Under the pieces are notes generated by a model, which was not told the DNA's origin, searched no databases, and saw nothing but the letters and a program-made list of their open reading frames with translations. A stretch of DNA of 64,000 nucleotides, from assembly GCA_030549495.1 (NCBI GenBank), contig JAUIRK010000157.1, positions 117,001-181,000 of the forward strand, in the 5' to 3' direction. The position numbers and the translations under genes were made by a program. Positions 22,231-33,599 of the stretch are shown piece by piece (the stretch's first letter is position 1; the number at the start of each line of letters is the position of its first letter). Origin of the DNA: Nectonema munidae (Eukaryota > Nematomorpha > Nectonematoida > Nectonematidae).

Positions 22231-22271
22231 TACCTGAGGTGTTTTCATCGAGAAGGCACAATTGCGCCGCT

Positions 22272-22362
22272 TGTATCGAACTATGAGGAAAGCAGGCTTG
22301 ATGCGGAATCGAACCCAAGACCTTGAGTTATCGAATCCAGCATCTAACCAACCCTACTCACG
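22272..22362 (-). repeat. tRNA-derived SINE-like repeat, copy 1
   Basis: On the minus strand this reads like the 5' part of a tRNA-derived SINE. A box A-like TGGTTAGATGC is followed by a perfect box B, GGTTCGATTCC (plus-strand positions 22305-22315). A unique-type segment then reads CCTCATAGTTCGATACAA. A second, more diverged copy lies at 59276-59368 in the same orientation. The ends do not pair into an acceptor stem, so I do not call a functional tRNA gene. Confidence 0.6.
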
Positions 22363-22515
22363 TCCCCAAAAAAACGTCCCCAAAGTTTGATCTATTACTT
22401 TATTTCTTAGTTAAGACCCTTACCTATAATGTCTAGTTCCACGCCTGAATCAAGGTCTATTACTCGTTTAACACACTAAAACCTAACACAAATTGATACG
22501 AGAAATTCATGGTAT

Positions 22516-22521
22516 TTTATT
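22516..22521 (-). terminator. Poly(A) signal for the Ser/Thr-rich gene
   Basis: On the minus strand AATAAA lies about 120 bases beyond the stop codon of the Ser/Thr-rich coding exon at 22642. It is the nearest canonical signal. Confidence 0.45.
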
Positions 22522-22641
22522 AAAAACATTTTAAAAGAAAGAAAGTTAAAGTTCCCAACTTTGATAGCTGTCAACTGTTATAAATATTTTGATACATTCC
22601 CTATTATTAAAGTGTTGATGGTAACAAAATTGTCTTGTTCA

Positions 22642-23645
22642 TCAACCCTTTGTTCCTCCGTAGTTAGCAGAATAGCTTGTTGAACTTGTAGACCCAGAAC
22701 TTGGACGTGTTTGAGTTGTTGGTCTTGATCTAGAACTACTTGCGTAATAAGTTGTAGCAACAGGAGCTGTAGCAACAGTTCTTCCTTCTGTTCCCTGATA
22801 GGTCGTGGCTTCTCTTGTGTAAGAAGACCCAGAGGTGGTTGCTGGGACAGCTTGTGCTGTTTCTACGTATGAATCGGTAGTGGTAGTACGTGTTGCAGCT
22901 GGAGCCGTACTACTGTAGGAAGTTGTAGCAACCGGAGCTGTAGCAACAGTTCCTCCTGTTCCCTGATAGGTCGTGGCTTCTCTTGTGTAAGAAGACCCAG
23001 AGGTGGTTGCTGGGACAGCTTGTGCTGTTTCTACGTATGAATCGGTAGTGGTAGTACGTGTTGCAGCTGGAGCCGTACTACTGTAGGAAGTTGTAGCAAC
23101 AGGAGCTGTAGCAACAGTTCCTCCTGTTCCCTGATAGGTCGTGGCTTCTCTTGTGTAAGAAGACCCAGAGGTGGTTGCTGGGACAGCTTGTCCTGTTTTC
23201 ACGTATGAATCCGTGTATGTAGTACTACCTGTAGCTGGAGCCATGGCACCGGTTATTTCGCTACTTGTGGTAGTTGCCGTGTAGGAGGGAGTGCTTTCTA
23301 CTCCTTGATCATAACTTCTCGTTTCTCCTGAAGTGGTCACCACGGCACTTGATTCTTCATATGAAGCTGCCACGTCTCCTCCTTTCATTTCTGAAGGATA
23401 AACTGGAGTGGCCTTGCTCTCGCTTATGATTGAGGTTGATGGTTGGAAATCAGTAGTCGTTATTACTTCCCCATCATATCCATCGGTTCCTCCATCGAAA
23501 GTACTCTCCGATACGAATGAGCTCTCTGCTCCCGCAGTATCTGCCCTACTATCCAGTGTTTGCGATGAAGTAATTTGACTTGACTGGCTTTGTATTGGTT
23601 TAGCAAATAATTCAAACCTCATCAATGCGAAGAAGGCGATTATCT
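22642..23645 (-). CDS. Probable secreted Ser/Thr-rich protein with 56-residue repeats (main exon)
   Basis: The exon opens after TTTTTCTTTTAG (AG complement at 23646-23647). Its first codons read IIAFFALMRFELFAKPIQSQ, which look like the end of a signal peptide followed by the mature chain. The start methionine is probably on an upstream exon I could not locate; the internal ATG codons could also be used. The remaining ~320 residues are rich in Thr, Ser, Ala and Gly. A 56-residue repeat (168 bp) occurs three times: SYVETAQAVPATTSGSS, then YTREATTYQGTGG, then TVATAPVATTSYSS. The third copy from the C terminus is shorter and more diverged. The tail is SSSRSRPTTQTRPSSGSTSS and ends YGGTKG. Regular Thr/Ser clusters suggest O-glycosylation, as in mucin-like, cuticular or cement-type proteins, but this is an inference. 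Repeat copies are nearly identical at DNA level, so the array is young or homogenised. Confidence 0.75.
22751..23240 (-). repeat. 168 bp coding tandem repeat
   Basis: GTTGTAGCAAC recurs at 22751, 22922 and 23090 on the plus strand. The intervals are 171 bp (one extra codon, giving EGR instead of GG) and 168 bp. The second and third units differ at only a few bases. The frame is kept throughout. Confidence 0.9.
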
Positions 23646-23754
23646 AAAAGAAAAAATGCACATATTAAAGGTTGTTTTCCAAAATTTTGATTACAAATTT
23701 CGTTATGATCAGTATTAACTTTAGGATAATAATTTAGCAGAACCGCCTCGTTTC

Positions 23755-23870
23755 TAGACTCCAAGTACAGGGGTAAAACTGATAGATGTGAGGGGCAAAC
23801 TGATTTTAATGGGGTTGCGACTATCAAAAAGCACTTTTGCCCTCCCTCTCCTCGTCCCCCCCCCCCATGG
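23755..23870 (-). repeat. Dispersed short repeat, copy 2, with C-run
   Basis: On the minus strand the order TTTTTGATAGTCGCAACCCC, ATTAAAATCAGTTTGCCCC and CCCCTGTACTTGGAGT matches the copies at 6595-6665 and 48447-48530. A 10-11 C run at 23857-23868 lies at its edge. Minus-strand frames through it are chance. It sits just upstream of the Ser/Thr-rich exon's acceptor, within the presumed intron. Confidence 0.45.
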
Positions 23871-26800
23871 AGGGGCCTCTATAAATATATTTCTTATACT
23901 AAATAATAATTTTCTTTCGCCCCTATAATTAGGATCCACAGAGCTTCTCTAGTCATACTAAAAGCATATTCATGATTGGCATGGTTGTTTTGATCCCATA
24001 ACTTTATTTTCAATGAATGCAGTCGCGTGCCAAGATGGGTGGAAAGGTCAGTAAATTCAGTACAATCTTGAGAATGAAGAATCCTCAGAATTCTTCAGCT
24101 AAAATATTAAATGAGGGATAATTTTATATCAAGGATTAAGCTTAGTTTCATAGTGATATTTTCAAGTGGAAAAAATTTTAACTGAAATTATTGACCTGAA
24201 TATTTGAAATGATAAGTATAACACATAAAATCAAAAAAAAATAGAAGTTTATTTATATCAATATTCTGAATAAAAAAATTGTTTTTTCCATAATTAGCTG
24301 TTATTTCTGTCTTGAAAGGATTTTTGTGCTTACATCACCTTTTCAAATTCTTCTTACTAAAAACAACACTGAAGCTACAACACCCCTTTCTACTGTAAGC
24401 TCTATAATTAGGTTAGTATTTTAATTCATAAGAAGATATTATATTGCTGCAACGTTTATTTAAACTATCTTTTGTTGTTTCATCATGAGCATTGCTTGAA
24501 AGAATTTTTTTTCTTTATTAACTTTAACAAGCCATATCTATGATTAGAGTGCTTGGAATCTCTCCTTGATTCTCAATGGTCTTAGCGTCTTCTTCTTCTT
24601 CTTCTCAAATTGTGCCTTTTAGATCAAAAGACTCCTACTGTCCTGAAAAAAGAAAACTCCTTTACCCGTCTTACGTTTGTAGTGACTAAAAAAAATTTAC
24701 TCGGGAAACGTGTAAAACCTGCTTCCATTAATATTAGTTTGAATTTTTTGTTATTAATAAAAATGCATTGCACGGTAAATAGGTACAATTAATGTGAATG
24801 AAATTTAATTAGATTGCAATTTTTTAACTGAAAACTAAAGTATAAACTTGAATAAAGATTCTTTTTTTTAAATCATTCCCTATTTATCAAAAATATCGTT
24901 AGCAAAATTATTATAGCGGGTTTATGGTTAAACTTAAGACTATACCAGGCCTTTCCATAAGAGTTCAAGTGTCTACTTGTCTAAACCTACACTTCCTATC
25001 AATGTTAATCAAAGAAAAGCAAAATTGTATGTTTCGATGCCCGGACCCACACTGGCATGGAAAAAAATATATATCTGTACCTGCAATTGTGAGTTGCCAC
25101 CTTCTGGGCTGTCATTTTTCCATTTGCCTTTATTGTTTCATAGAGTATATAATACCTTGCAAAATTTGGTTAAGCTTGGTAAACTTCTTTTGCTTCATTT
25201 TTCACTTTTTTACAGTTTATTTCTTGTAACTTTGGTATAAAACGCTTCAGTAAATAAAATGTACTGATCTATATAAAATTATAAAAGCTATGGAGAGAGA
25301 TGCATTTTTAAATTATATAAAGAATGCAAAGTGACTATTGAAAAACTATGCATGTCAAGAAAATGATAGGAAATGTCCATTACAACTTATGGACGCTAAA
25401 AATCATTTTAGTGATGAATGAAAAAAACAGAAAAAATTTAAGTTTCATCTTAATTAAAGTGAGATATCTCTAAGAAATTTGGGACAGTGCTTAGCAAAGT
25501 CAATCTCCTCTCTTCTTGACAATGTACTGATGTATTGATAGGAAAGCAAAGAAAGTCCCTTTTGACATATGCTTGCTTAGATGAGTGCGTAGCATTCACT
25601 AACTTTCCAATGAATGCCTTCTGTTCCCCAAAATCATTAAGCTTTGGATTTAAATTGGTGTGATGTCAAAGAAAAAAGGTAAATTCCATGTTAACATTTC
25701 CAAGAACTTTTTTTAACCTATACATACCCCATTCATTTGTCAAGAAAAGTCATTCTAGTTGAAAATGCTATAAGTATATAGAGATCAAATGAGAGTATAT
25801 AGAGATCATTCCATTTTGAGTCAACCTTATTTGAAATAATAACTAATAATGCTGGCAAATTACAGTCTTAGCAATGATGTGTCGTTTCTCAGTTTTGGCA
25901 ACTATTTTTGAAATTTCTTAAGAATTCATTAGGTCTGTTTCCTTTTTGAAAACTTTGTGATTGAAGATTTTGCTCGATTTTTCCCTCTTTGAAAATTGCC
26001 AAGTTTGTGAACTTATCTAAACTTTTTCTTCATTTTTGGTTAAAAAATTTTAAAGCTTGGCTGGTTCGATACATTTATCGGATAAAGTCTCAAAGCAGAT
26101 GAAAGACATTGGGTTTTCCTCATTTTTAGGGAACGAAATAAAGCCCAAATAAAAATACTCAAGACAATTTTCTTCACTATTTTAAGCGGAAGGCTCATTA
26201 GGCGTATGCAGGTGATTTTGAAAATAAGAATTTAATTTTTAAATGACTATATTTTATGTTACAAAAATCACTTATAATACTTTTCAAATAGGGAATACCA
26301 AAATGAAATTAATCCCATGAAAACCTTAATCCATTATTTTTCGCATATAGAAGTGCTGTTGTATCGGTAAATTCTATTTTGTTCAATTATGATTTTTTTA
26401 TATGAATAGAAGAAAAATTATCAAAAACTTTTAGAAAAAATTTATAAAAGGCTTTTTATAAATTTAAATAATTTTAACAAAAAATGAAGACCCATTCACT
26501 AACAATGTTTATAGGGTAAAACAAAAAACCTGAAATAAAATCTTCTCAACTTTACCTTATTTGATGAATTCTTATACTCAACTGAACAAACGACTGGCAC
26601 ATATCTTAAGCTTTTGCAATTACCTTAGTAAATCTTGAAAAAATATTTGACTTCTAAAATGTTAACAATTTTATATTCGTGTTGAATATTTTTGTGCACC
26701 CCAAAACACTAGAATATTTTTGCGGACGGCTTGAGAACATGCACATGTTTGAAAAACACGACATAGAATTTCATTACTTCTCAAATTCTAAAATGACTTT

Positions 26801-27470
26801 ATATGGAAGAAAACATGCAAATTTTTAAAAAATGCAAAAAAATAAATTTAATACCGCAAACAGGAAATATTTGTGAGTGTTCATTTTTTTCAATGAAACT
26901 AAGCTCTAAGAGAAAAGTTGTCAGTTGTTTAAAGTTAAAAATCTTTATGATAAGAAAAGTGCTTAATAAAAACTTTAATAAATAATTTTGAGTATTTATT
27001 ATGTTCCATCTTCAAGGTTATCCCCTTTATTTTTTCATGTTTTAAAAAACATGTATTAGTAAGCTAAAATTTTGAATAAATTATTCTTTTGTTATTGAAA
27101 TTTATATAAAATAATTTTGGATTTATCCCAGTCCACATGATCACACGATCTCTTCATCAACACCATCATCATTAGCCTGATATTTTTCTTTTTATGCATC
27201 TGTATATCATCTTTATTTTTATTTGTAAAATGTGAAACTTCTCTTCAGGTTTTAAAACGTATCTCCCATTCTTTCTATACCTAGAAAGCACGCATCCAAA
27301 AATAAAAATTACAATATTTACATATTTTTGGAAAATAAAGCAACTTTACTGCGTTTTAATTTTTCTGAAAATCATTCTTGTCATAGTGAATGAAATATTT
27401 CTACGCTTCCAAATTTATAAAGCATGCAAAATATGGCTGTTGTTTTACTTTCAGTATATATTTTTCAAAA
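23871..27470. other. About 3.6 kb without a recognised gene
   Basis: AT-rich. It should contain the first exon and promoter of the Ser/Thr-rich gene on the minus strand, but none could be fixed. A plus-strand frame at 24924-25240 is open in two registers with no family resemblance. A frame at 26803-26985 vaguely resembles a hAT C terminus (ECSFFSMKLSSKRK), but too weakly to call. CTTCTTCTTCTTCTTCTT at 24589-24606 is a short microsatellite. Confidence 0.4.
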
Positions 27471-27473
27471 TAC

Positions 27474-27955
27474 CAGTGGCGTAGGGTGAAACTCAAACAA
27501 ATGTGTGCTTGAAAAAAAATTAAGATTTTTATTTGTAAGTAAACAACAATCTTCTTTCCTGTTTTAAAAATTCATTTAATATTTTTTGATAAAATGATTT
27601 TTCATTTTCACCTACTATACAAAATGACATAATTAAAGACAATGCAAATACTTTGACAGCTCATATAAAAGAAGAAATAAAATCTACAAATTTAGTTTCA
27701 ATAATTTTAGATGAGTCTTCTGATATCGTGTGTAAATCTCAATTATCCACCGTTTTCAGATTTGTTTTAGAAGAAAAAGTTTATGAGAGGTTTACAGGCT
27801 TGAGTGCTGAAAGAACTTCAGAAGGACTTTTCAAACACGTTACAAATATTTTGAATGAGTATGAAATTGGTTCAAAATTAGTTGGTCAAAAGTTAGAATC
27901 AAAACTTAGTTATAACATTTTTACCAAATTTGTTCATCTTAAGTTTCTCCTTTAA
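27474..27955 (+). mobile_element. hAT fragment (ZMYM1/DUF4371-like), left end and short coding piece
   Basis: CAGTGGCGTAGGGTGAAACTC at 27474 is a typical hAT left terminus. At 27653-27955 a 100-codon frame carries LVSIILDESSDIVCKSQLST, VFRFVLEEKVYERF and GSKLVGQ. This is the N-terminal half of the RNase-H-like core of ZMYM1-like hAT transposases, including the LDESSD acidic motif. The frame then leaves the family and no right terminus (CTACGCCACTG) is seen. It is a deleted, inactive remnant. Confidence 0.6.
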
Positions 27956-28890
27956 TAATAATTATAATAAATTTAAAAATTATTGTAATATAATAAAAAT
28001 AAACCTCGAAAAAATTAAGTCCACTTGATTAAAACATAAAGGGATATTAAAAAACGTAGGTAGCCTTTATAATAATATAAATTTACTCCTACTTTTCACT
28101 CAAGCTAAGTCTTCAACACTCTTTTCTCCTCACTACTTCTTATTGTTTGATAAAGCCGACTGTAGGCAAAAACTTACTTAGAAATAAACTTTGTTCTCAA
28201 TAAATTGTTCGCATTTACGTTATTTTATAATAATAAATTATTTTATCAAGTTCTAAACTAACTATCTAACTTCTAACTAGCCATATAATAAGAAAAATAA
28301 ATTATAATTTTCATCCTTTATGTAAAATTTACAAAATATACATTATGGATTGAAGGTTCAACGCATAATATAACGAGAGCATTAAAATTGTTCAACCAAA
28401 AATTCTGTAAATGTTCAAAAATCTTACTTGGTGTCAGATTTACTTAAGTTTTTATGTACGGAATAAAATGCAAAAAGGTTGATTTTATCTAAAATAATAA
28501 ACTTGAACTACAAAAAACGGGTGAATATAAAATTCAGATTTGCGATGATCTTGAATAGTATAATTTGGTGCTGTGAAAATCGCGCACAACTGATCTGACA
28601 GATAAAGCATGTTTTATAGTCATAAACGTTGTCCTTTATTTTCTTCTTGATACAGAGACGTGATGCGTAGGAGAGAGGAAGTGTGATGAAAAAATGATAC
28701 AGTTTGACGCAAAGCGTGCGAAAAGACTTAAGCACTACCCCATTCAATACAAACGTGTGTCTTATTCCTATTTTGTTTTTCCTTGCCCTAATACGCTGCG
28801 TCTTCATGTGAATAATACAGTTTTGAATACTGGCATATCGTGTGCTTCAGAAAATATAACGCCTTTATTGTAGATATGAAGCGTGCGCCT

Positions 28891-29106
28891 GAGACATAGC
28901 GCAACTTCACTTATTGCAAGTTTAAATATCATTTCATTCATACTTTTGGCTACATTAAGTCCTGAAAAGCCAATAAGAAGAGTTTAACAAATCAAACTGA
29001 GACATAACGCAACTTCACTTATTGCAAGTTTAAATATCATTTCATTCATACTTTTGGCTACATTAAGTCCTGAAAAGCCAATAAGAAGAGTTTAACAAAT
29101 CAAACA
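28891..29106. repeat. Tandem duplication, 2 x 108 bp
   Basis: GAGACATARCGCAACTTCAC starts at 28891 and again at 28999. The two 108 bp copies appear to differ at a single base (GCG/ACG context after GAGACATA). Such near-identity means a recent local duplication. No coding frame spans it. Confidence 0.9.
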
Positions 29107-31080
29107 GGTTTAACTGCATGAAGGTATAAGGTATACACCTAGCACACTGTGAATATACGCCTCTGCAAAATACATCTCCGCAAATAAAGTTTTAATTTAG
29201 TGTTGTTATTTATCAGTGGTCAAGCAAGATCACGCAGACAGCAGCATGCCTAGCGCTTCTTCGAAGACTATTTGAATATTAATTAATTTTATAATTGTTT
29301 TATTATAAACTAATATTATAATCGCGAAATTTCAAAAAAACAAACTTATAAACAAAAGTTTTAAAGAAAACTTTGCGCACCTGTTAAGAACATATGTAGT
29401 ACATACATACTATCCCAAATTTAAAACAAAAGGGCCAAAGAATTTCAGATTTATAAGCATCAGTGGTCTGGCAAAACCATCGGGGGATAACAAAAAGAAA
29501 CAACAAAAAAAGTATAGGTAACATACAAAGTATATAGTGCGTTTGCTAGACATACTATATACTTATACTTAAATATATAATTTGAAATTTTCGAAAAAAT
29601 CAATTTCCCATGAAAATTTCTTTATAAAAGTTTGCATAGTCTCTAAGAGTTTGTTAGATACAAAATATATAAAATCTGTCAAAAACAAAATTATTATGAC
29701 AAAAATTCTTATCAGCTGGAAGATATATATACATTTTAATTTTTTAAAATATATAATGTAACATTTACATTTCTATAAATAGAGATGCATATAGAGCTTT
29801 TTTCATTTTATTTAAATTTTAAATTTTGACTTTATTTGACAAAATCTAGTGATCTCCGTATAAAGCAAAACTTGGTTCAAAATCTTGCCAGAAAAAAATA
29901 CGTTTTTTGATTTCTTTTTTTTTTTAGAAAAAACGTCCTCTTCTTGTGACATAAAACAAGTTTGAAAAGTTTTCTAAGTACCCATAGCATATTTTACTAC
30001 ATTCCAAGTAAAACTAAATGACCGTATACTTACCCAAACTTTTTCCAAGTGTTATATATTCGGTGGTTTAATATATTGTTTCGCTTTCAAGCCTCGATTT
30101 GTACTCTTCTAAATTCATTATTCCAAAGTTAGAATGTTTTTTTAATACTTATAGTTTACCTAAAAAAATTCACTGTTATTTGACATTGGTTTTTTGTGGG
30201 GTCAGTCCAATTTTTTTGTTTTAAACAAAAACCCGAAATTAACTTTGCGTTCTACATATTTGTTTCTACGCCTTCAAACATGAATAATTTTAAAAAGTTT
30301 CTTATACTTTAAGTTAACAAAAAAATAGACTGTACTTAGAAAATATAACAATACTTTTACATTTTATAGGTCAGTCGGGGTTAATATTTTCTTTTGTCAC
30401 TTTGGTAACGTTGTTAATGTTTTTAAAATAAGATACCAAGCTTTAATAAAAGAGAAAAGTATTTACGGTATGCTCGCTTAGCTTCCAAAACCGCAAAAGA
30501 AACATGTAAATTAAAAAAAAACTTAACATTAAAATTCATATCTAAATTTCGCAGTGAAAATATTTTTGATTCCTGCTTATCCCATCAGACATAATCGTGT
30601 TTTTATAGAGCTCGGTAATTACGTGCTTATTACACCCAAATATATGATGGAAGTAAGCACATAGAATAATGGACTTTTAATATTGGCATTGCTATTCATT
30701 CATAACCTAATTAAAGCAACGCGCCTACCACTTGTGCTGAAAAGAATTAGTACAACGTCAACTTAGGTGCGAATCCGCTTATTGCAAAGATGCCAAACGC
30801 GATCAAGTGTCGCAAGCGCATATTTAAGTTTACGTTTATTCAACGTCGTGTTTGATTGACGCGTGATCTACCTTTGCTCACTATTTATTGACATTCTTCG
30901 CATTATATTCCTCCTCTAACAGGAAGAGTAAGGAGTGTTATAGGAGTTAGCTATTGTTTGCTCTTATTAAGCTCATCCTAAGTGAGTTATGTCGTGTAAT
31001 ACATCCAAATGCTGCAAATCTTATAATGAATTTGAATTTGGAAACTATTTTCAAATGTATATTCTTTCAAAAATTTAGTG
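29107..31080. other. About 2 kb AT-rich, no gene recognised
   Basis: No protein family, terminus or RNA gene was recognised. Text near 30750-30800 (GCTTATTGCAAAGATGCC) faintly recalls the 108 bp duplicated unit (CACTTATTGCAAG), which could mean an older copy of the same repeat. Confidence 0.4.
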
Positions 31081-31241
31081 GGGTCGTTCACAATTGACGT
31101 CAACCAAAACTGGGGGGGGGGGGGTATCCAAAGTTGACATAAGTCGATTTTGTTAAGTGATGATATATCTAAAAGTTGAAATGAGGGGGGGGGGGGTTGA
31201 AATTTTTCAAAAAAAAGGTTGACGTCAATTGTGAACGACCC
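31081..31241. mobile_element. 161 bp MITE with perfect 25 bp terminal inverted repeats and two G runs
   Basis: The outer repeats begin GGGTCGTTCACAATTGACGT (31081 onward) and are matched perfectly in reverse at 31217-31241. The interior has a G13 run at about 31112-31124 and a G12 run at about 31185-31196. TTAG occurs two bases outside the left end and directly outside the right end, possibly a target duplication. It has no coding capacity. The superfamily is not assigned. Confidence 0.85.
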
Positions 31242-31544
31242 TTAGTCTTATATATTATCTATATTCTATATATAATATTATATATGTAACTCTAAGCCTG
31301 CCGGTTCCAAGTTCTTGATTCTGATATTATTAACAATGTGTACATACTTGCTTTTCTTTTAACCATTCCTTTTCTCATATAATTTAAGGTCAATGGGACA
31401 CTAAGGGGGGCTTTCGACAAGATTTGTCTCCTAAATTTTATATATTTTTGATATATAATTTACAGTGAAGTTTTTATTATTTTGTATTTGTTCATTTATT
31501 AACCAAGACATCATAATTGTTAATAAAAAAAATTAGATAGATAG

Positions 31545-33410
31545 ATGAGAAAAAGAAGTAATGCCACATGAATGGGAAGAAAGCTTGATTATTCCAATAT
31601 TCAAAAAGGCATAAAACTTCTATCTCACACAATGAAATCTGGAAAAGAGTTTTGGGGAATAGATTGAGAAGAATGGTAACGATATCTGAAAGTCAGTTCG
31701 GTTTTATGCCTGAGAAAGGAACAACAAATGCAATCTTCATTTTAAAGACAATTATTTGAAAAATACGAAGAAAAACAAAAAAAGCCACATGCCGTGTTTA
31801 TTGACCTTGAGAAAGCATACGATCGAATCCAAAGGCAAGAAGTATGGTGGTGTTCAAGAAAAAAATTATTGCTAGAGAAATATGTGAATATAATAAAGCA
31901 AATGTATAAATATGTCAAGACACGTGTAAAGACTGTATTTGGGAAAACAGAAGGGCTTGATGTTTTAAGGTTGGCTTTTACACCAAGGTTCAAAAGTCCC
32001 TTTTATTTAATGTAGTATTTGACGTACTCACCAAAGATTTAAGAAAAGGATTGCCGTGGGAAATTACATATGCTGATGATGTAGTTGTGGTTGGAAAAAC
32101 AAGTGAAGAAGTTGAAGAAAGACTTGAGGAATGGCGTAGAGCAGGGGCCGGGAACCTTTTTGGCTAAAAGAGCCCAAAAACACATATTTTAAAATCTAAT
32201 CCTCTGAGAGCCATATATATTTTTAAATACTGATTACAAATAAATGGAAAAAGAAGACCAACAATTTTAGAGTAAAATAACACTCTGAATTTATTTTAAA
32301 CAATATAGTTTTATCGAAGTTATTTAAATACGCAAAGTCTGCATCATCATCAGCTTTATCTGTGTCGTCGTGATTCGTAATGATGAAGAAATTAAGAGAG
32401 TGTAGAATTGGGAAGAAGGATATGCATTATCGCAATACCTCCCTTTATCCTGAAGGCCACTTAATTTATCTGAGAGCCAGATGCAGTCATCAAAAGAGCC
32501 ATGTCTGGCTTGCGAGCCATAGGTTCCCGACCCCTGGCGTAGAGTGTTGGAAAGTAGAGGCTTGAAAATTAGTAAAGTTAAAACAGAATATTAAATGATG
32601 AATGGAAAGGATGTAGATGAAGAAATAGCAAAAAATAGCAGAAGTATAAAGCTGGAGGGGCAGTTGATAAAAAGAGTGAAAAGTTTCAAATATCTTGTCT
32701 CAACCATGATGGAGAATGGCAAAGAAGATATTGAAATAAATAGAAGAATTCAATCAGGTTGGAATAATTGGCGTGATGTGTCGGGAGTTATCTATGACAG
32801 AAAAATGCCGACAAAGCTAAAAGGAAAAGTTTATAAAACGATGGTTAGACCTGCAATGTTGTATGGCTTGAAAACTTCGGCAGTAAAGAAAAGTAACGAA
32901 AAGAAACAAGATGTTGCTAAAATGAAAATGCTAAGATGGATGAGTGGAGTGAGCAGAAAAGACCGAATAAAGAATGAAGTAATAAGAAAGACGGTGAAGG
33001 TATCGAGCATGAGCCAAAAGATGCAAGAAGAACGTCTAAAATGGTTAGGCCATGTTTTTAGAAAAGGTGAAGATAGTATTGAAAGAATGATGATGAATCA
33101 GCAAGTGGACGGCAAAAGAAAAAGAGGAAGACCGAAGCTGAGATGGAAAGACTGCATAATAGCCGACGGTAGGATGAAAAATCTTGATTTGAAAAAAGAC
33201 TGCAAATGGCATTAGAAGGAATTAAATGGAAATACTCATTTCAAGCAACGATCCTGTATAAAAACGGGCTAATAAAGCTGAAAAGAAGATGAAGTAGATA
33301 TCTTCTCTATTTGCCCAATCATAATGATGCAATGATAAGATTGACACATGCTGATAAAACAAGACACGTAAGACTCTTACGTAAATATGAGAACTTGCCA
33401 TAGGCACACA
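31545..33410 (+). mobile_element. RTE-type LINE, 5' truncated, interrupted by a hAT MITE
   Basis: The retained part starts in the reverse transcriptase palm region. SLIIPIFKKA lies near 31590 and QFGFMPEKGTTNAIF near 31695, both partly in shifted frames. VFIDLEKAYDRIQRQEVWW is at 31790-31850 and the catalytic YADD at 32069-32080, followed by EEVEERLEEWRR. The MITE at 32142-32536 interrupts here. Coding resumes with GLKISKVKTEY and then a 206-codon block (32595-33215) with QSGWNNWRDVSGVIYDRKMP, KMLRWMSGVSRKDRIKNE and a KRKRGRPKLRWKDC tail. These C-terminal motifs are typical of RTE-clade LINEs. Stops and frame changes upstream make it inactive. The 3' tail after the stop extends to about 33410. 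Confidence 0.85.
32142..32536 (+). mobile_element. 395 bp hAT MITE inserted in the LINE reverse transcriptase
   Basis: The termini CAGGGGCCGGGAACCTTTTT and GGTTCCCGACCCCTG are inverted repeats. The flanks carry the exact 8 bp duplication GCGTAGAG at 32134-32141 and 32537-32544. The subterminal phrases AGAGCCATATATA and GAGAGCCAGATGC...GAGCCATAGG repeat an AGAGCC motif. No transposase is encoded. The split LINE codons rejoin in sense across the duplication (EWRRA / LESRG), so the insertion came after the LINE. Confidence 0.92.
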
Positions 33411-33599
33411 CACATCATTAGTGGGAATGAATTGTGATAAGCAAGAGAGCTGTTGTTATCTCTTGACTACAACCATATGTTGATGAACTTGCATTACATC
33501 ACACATTCTTTCCTTCTGTTGTAAAAGGTATAGGGGCATTACAGCAACTGTTTGTTGGCAAAGATCCATGCTAAATATTTGTTTGGTTGTGAAATATGA

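Noticed and set aside
22295-22362. Functional tRNA gene on the minus strand
   Set aside because: Box B is good, but the acceptor stem does not pair and a related copy with a shared non-tRNA body exists, so a SINE is the better explanation.
24924-25240. 101-codon plus-strand frame rich in Cys, Leu and Phe
   Set aside because: A second register is open over the same stretch, there are no known motifs, and composition explains it.
26803-26985. Possible hAT C-terminal fragment (ECSFFSMKLSSKRK)
   Set aside because: Resemblance to the hAT dimerisation signature is too short and has no termini or other transposase parts nearby.
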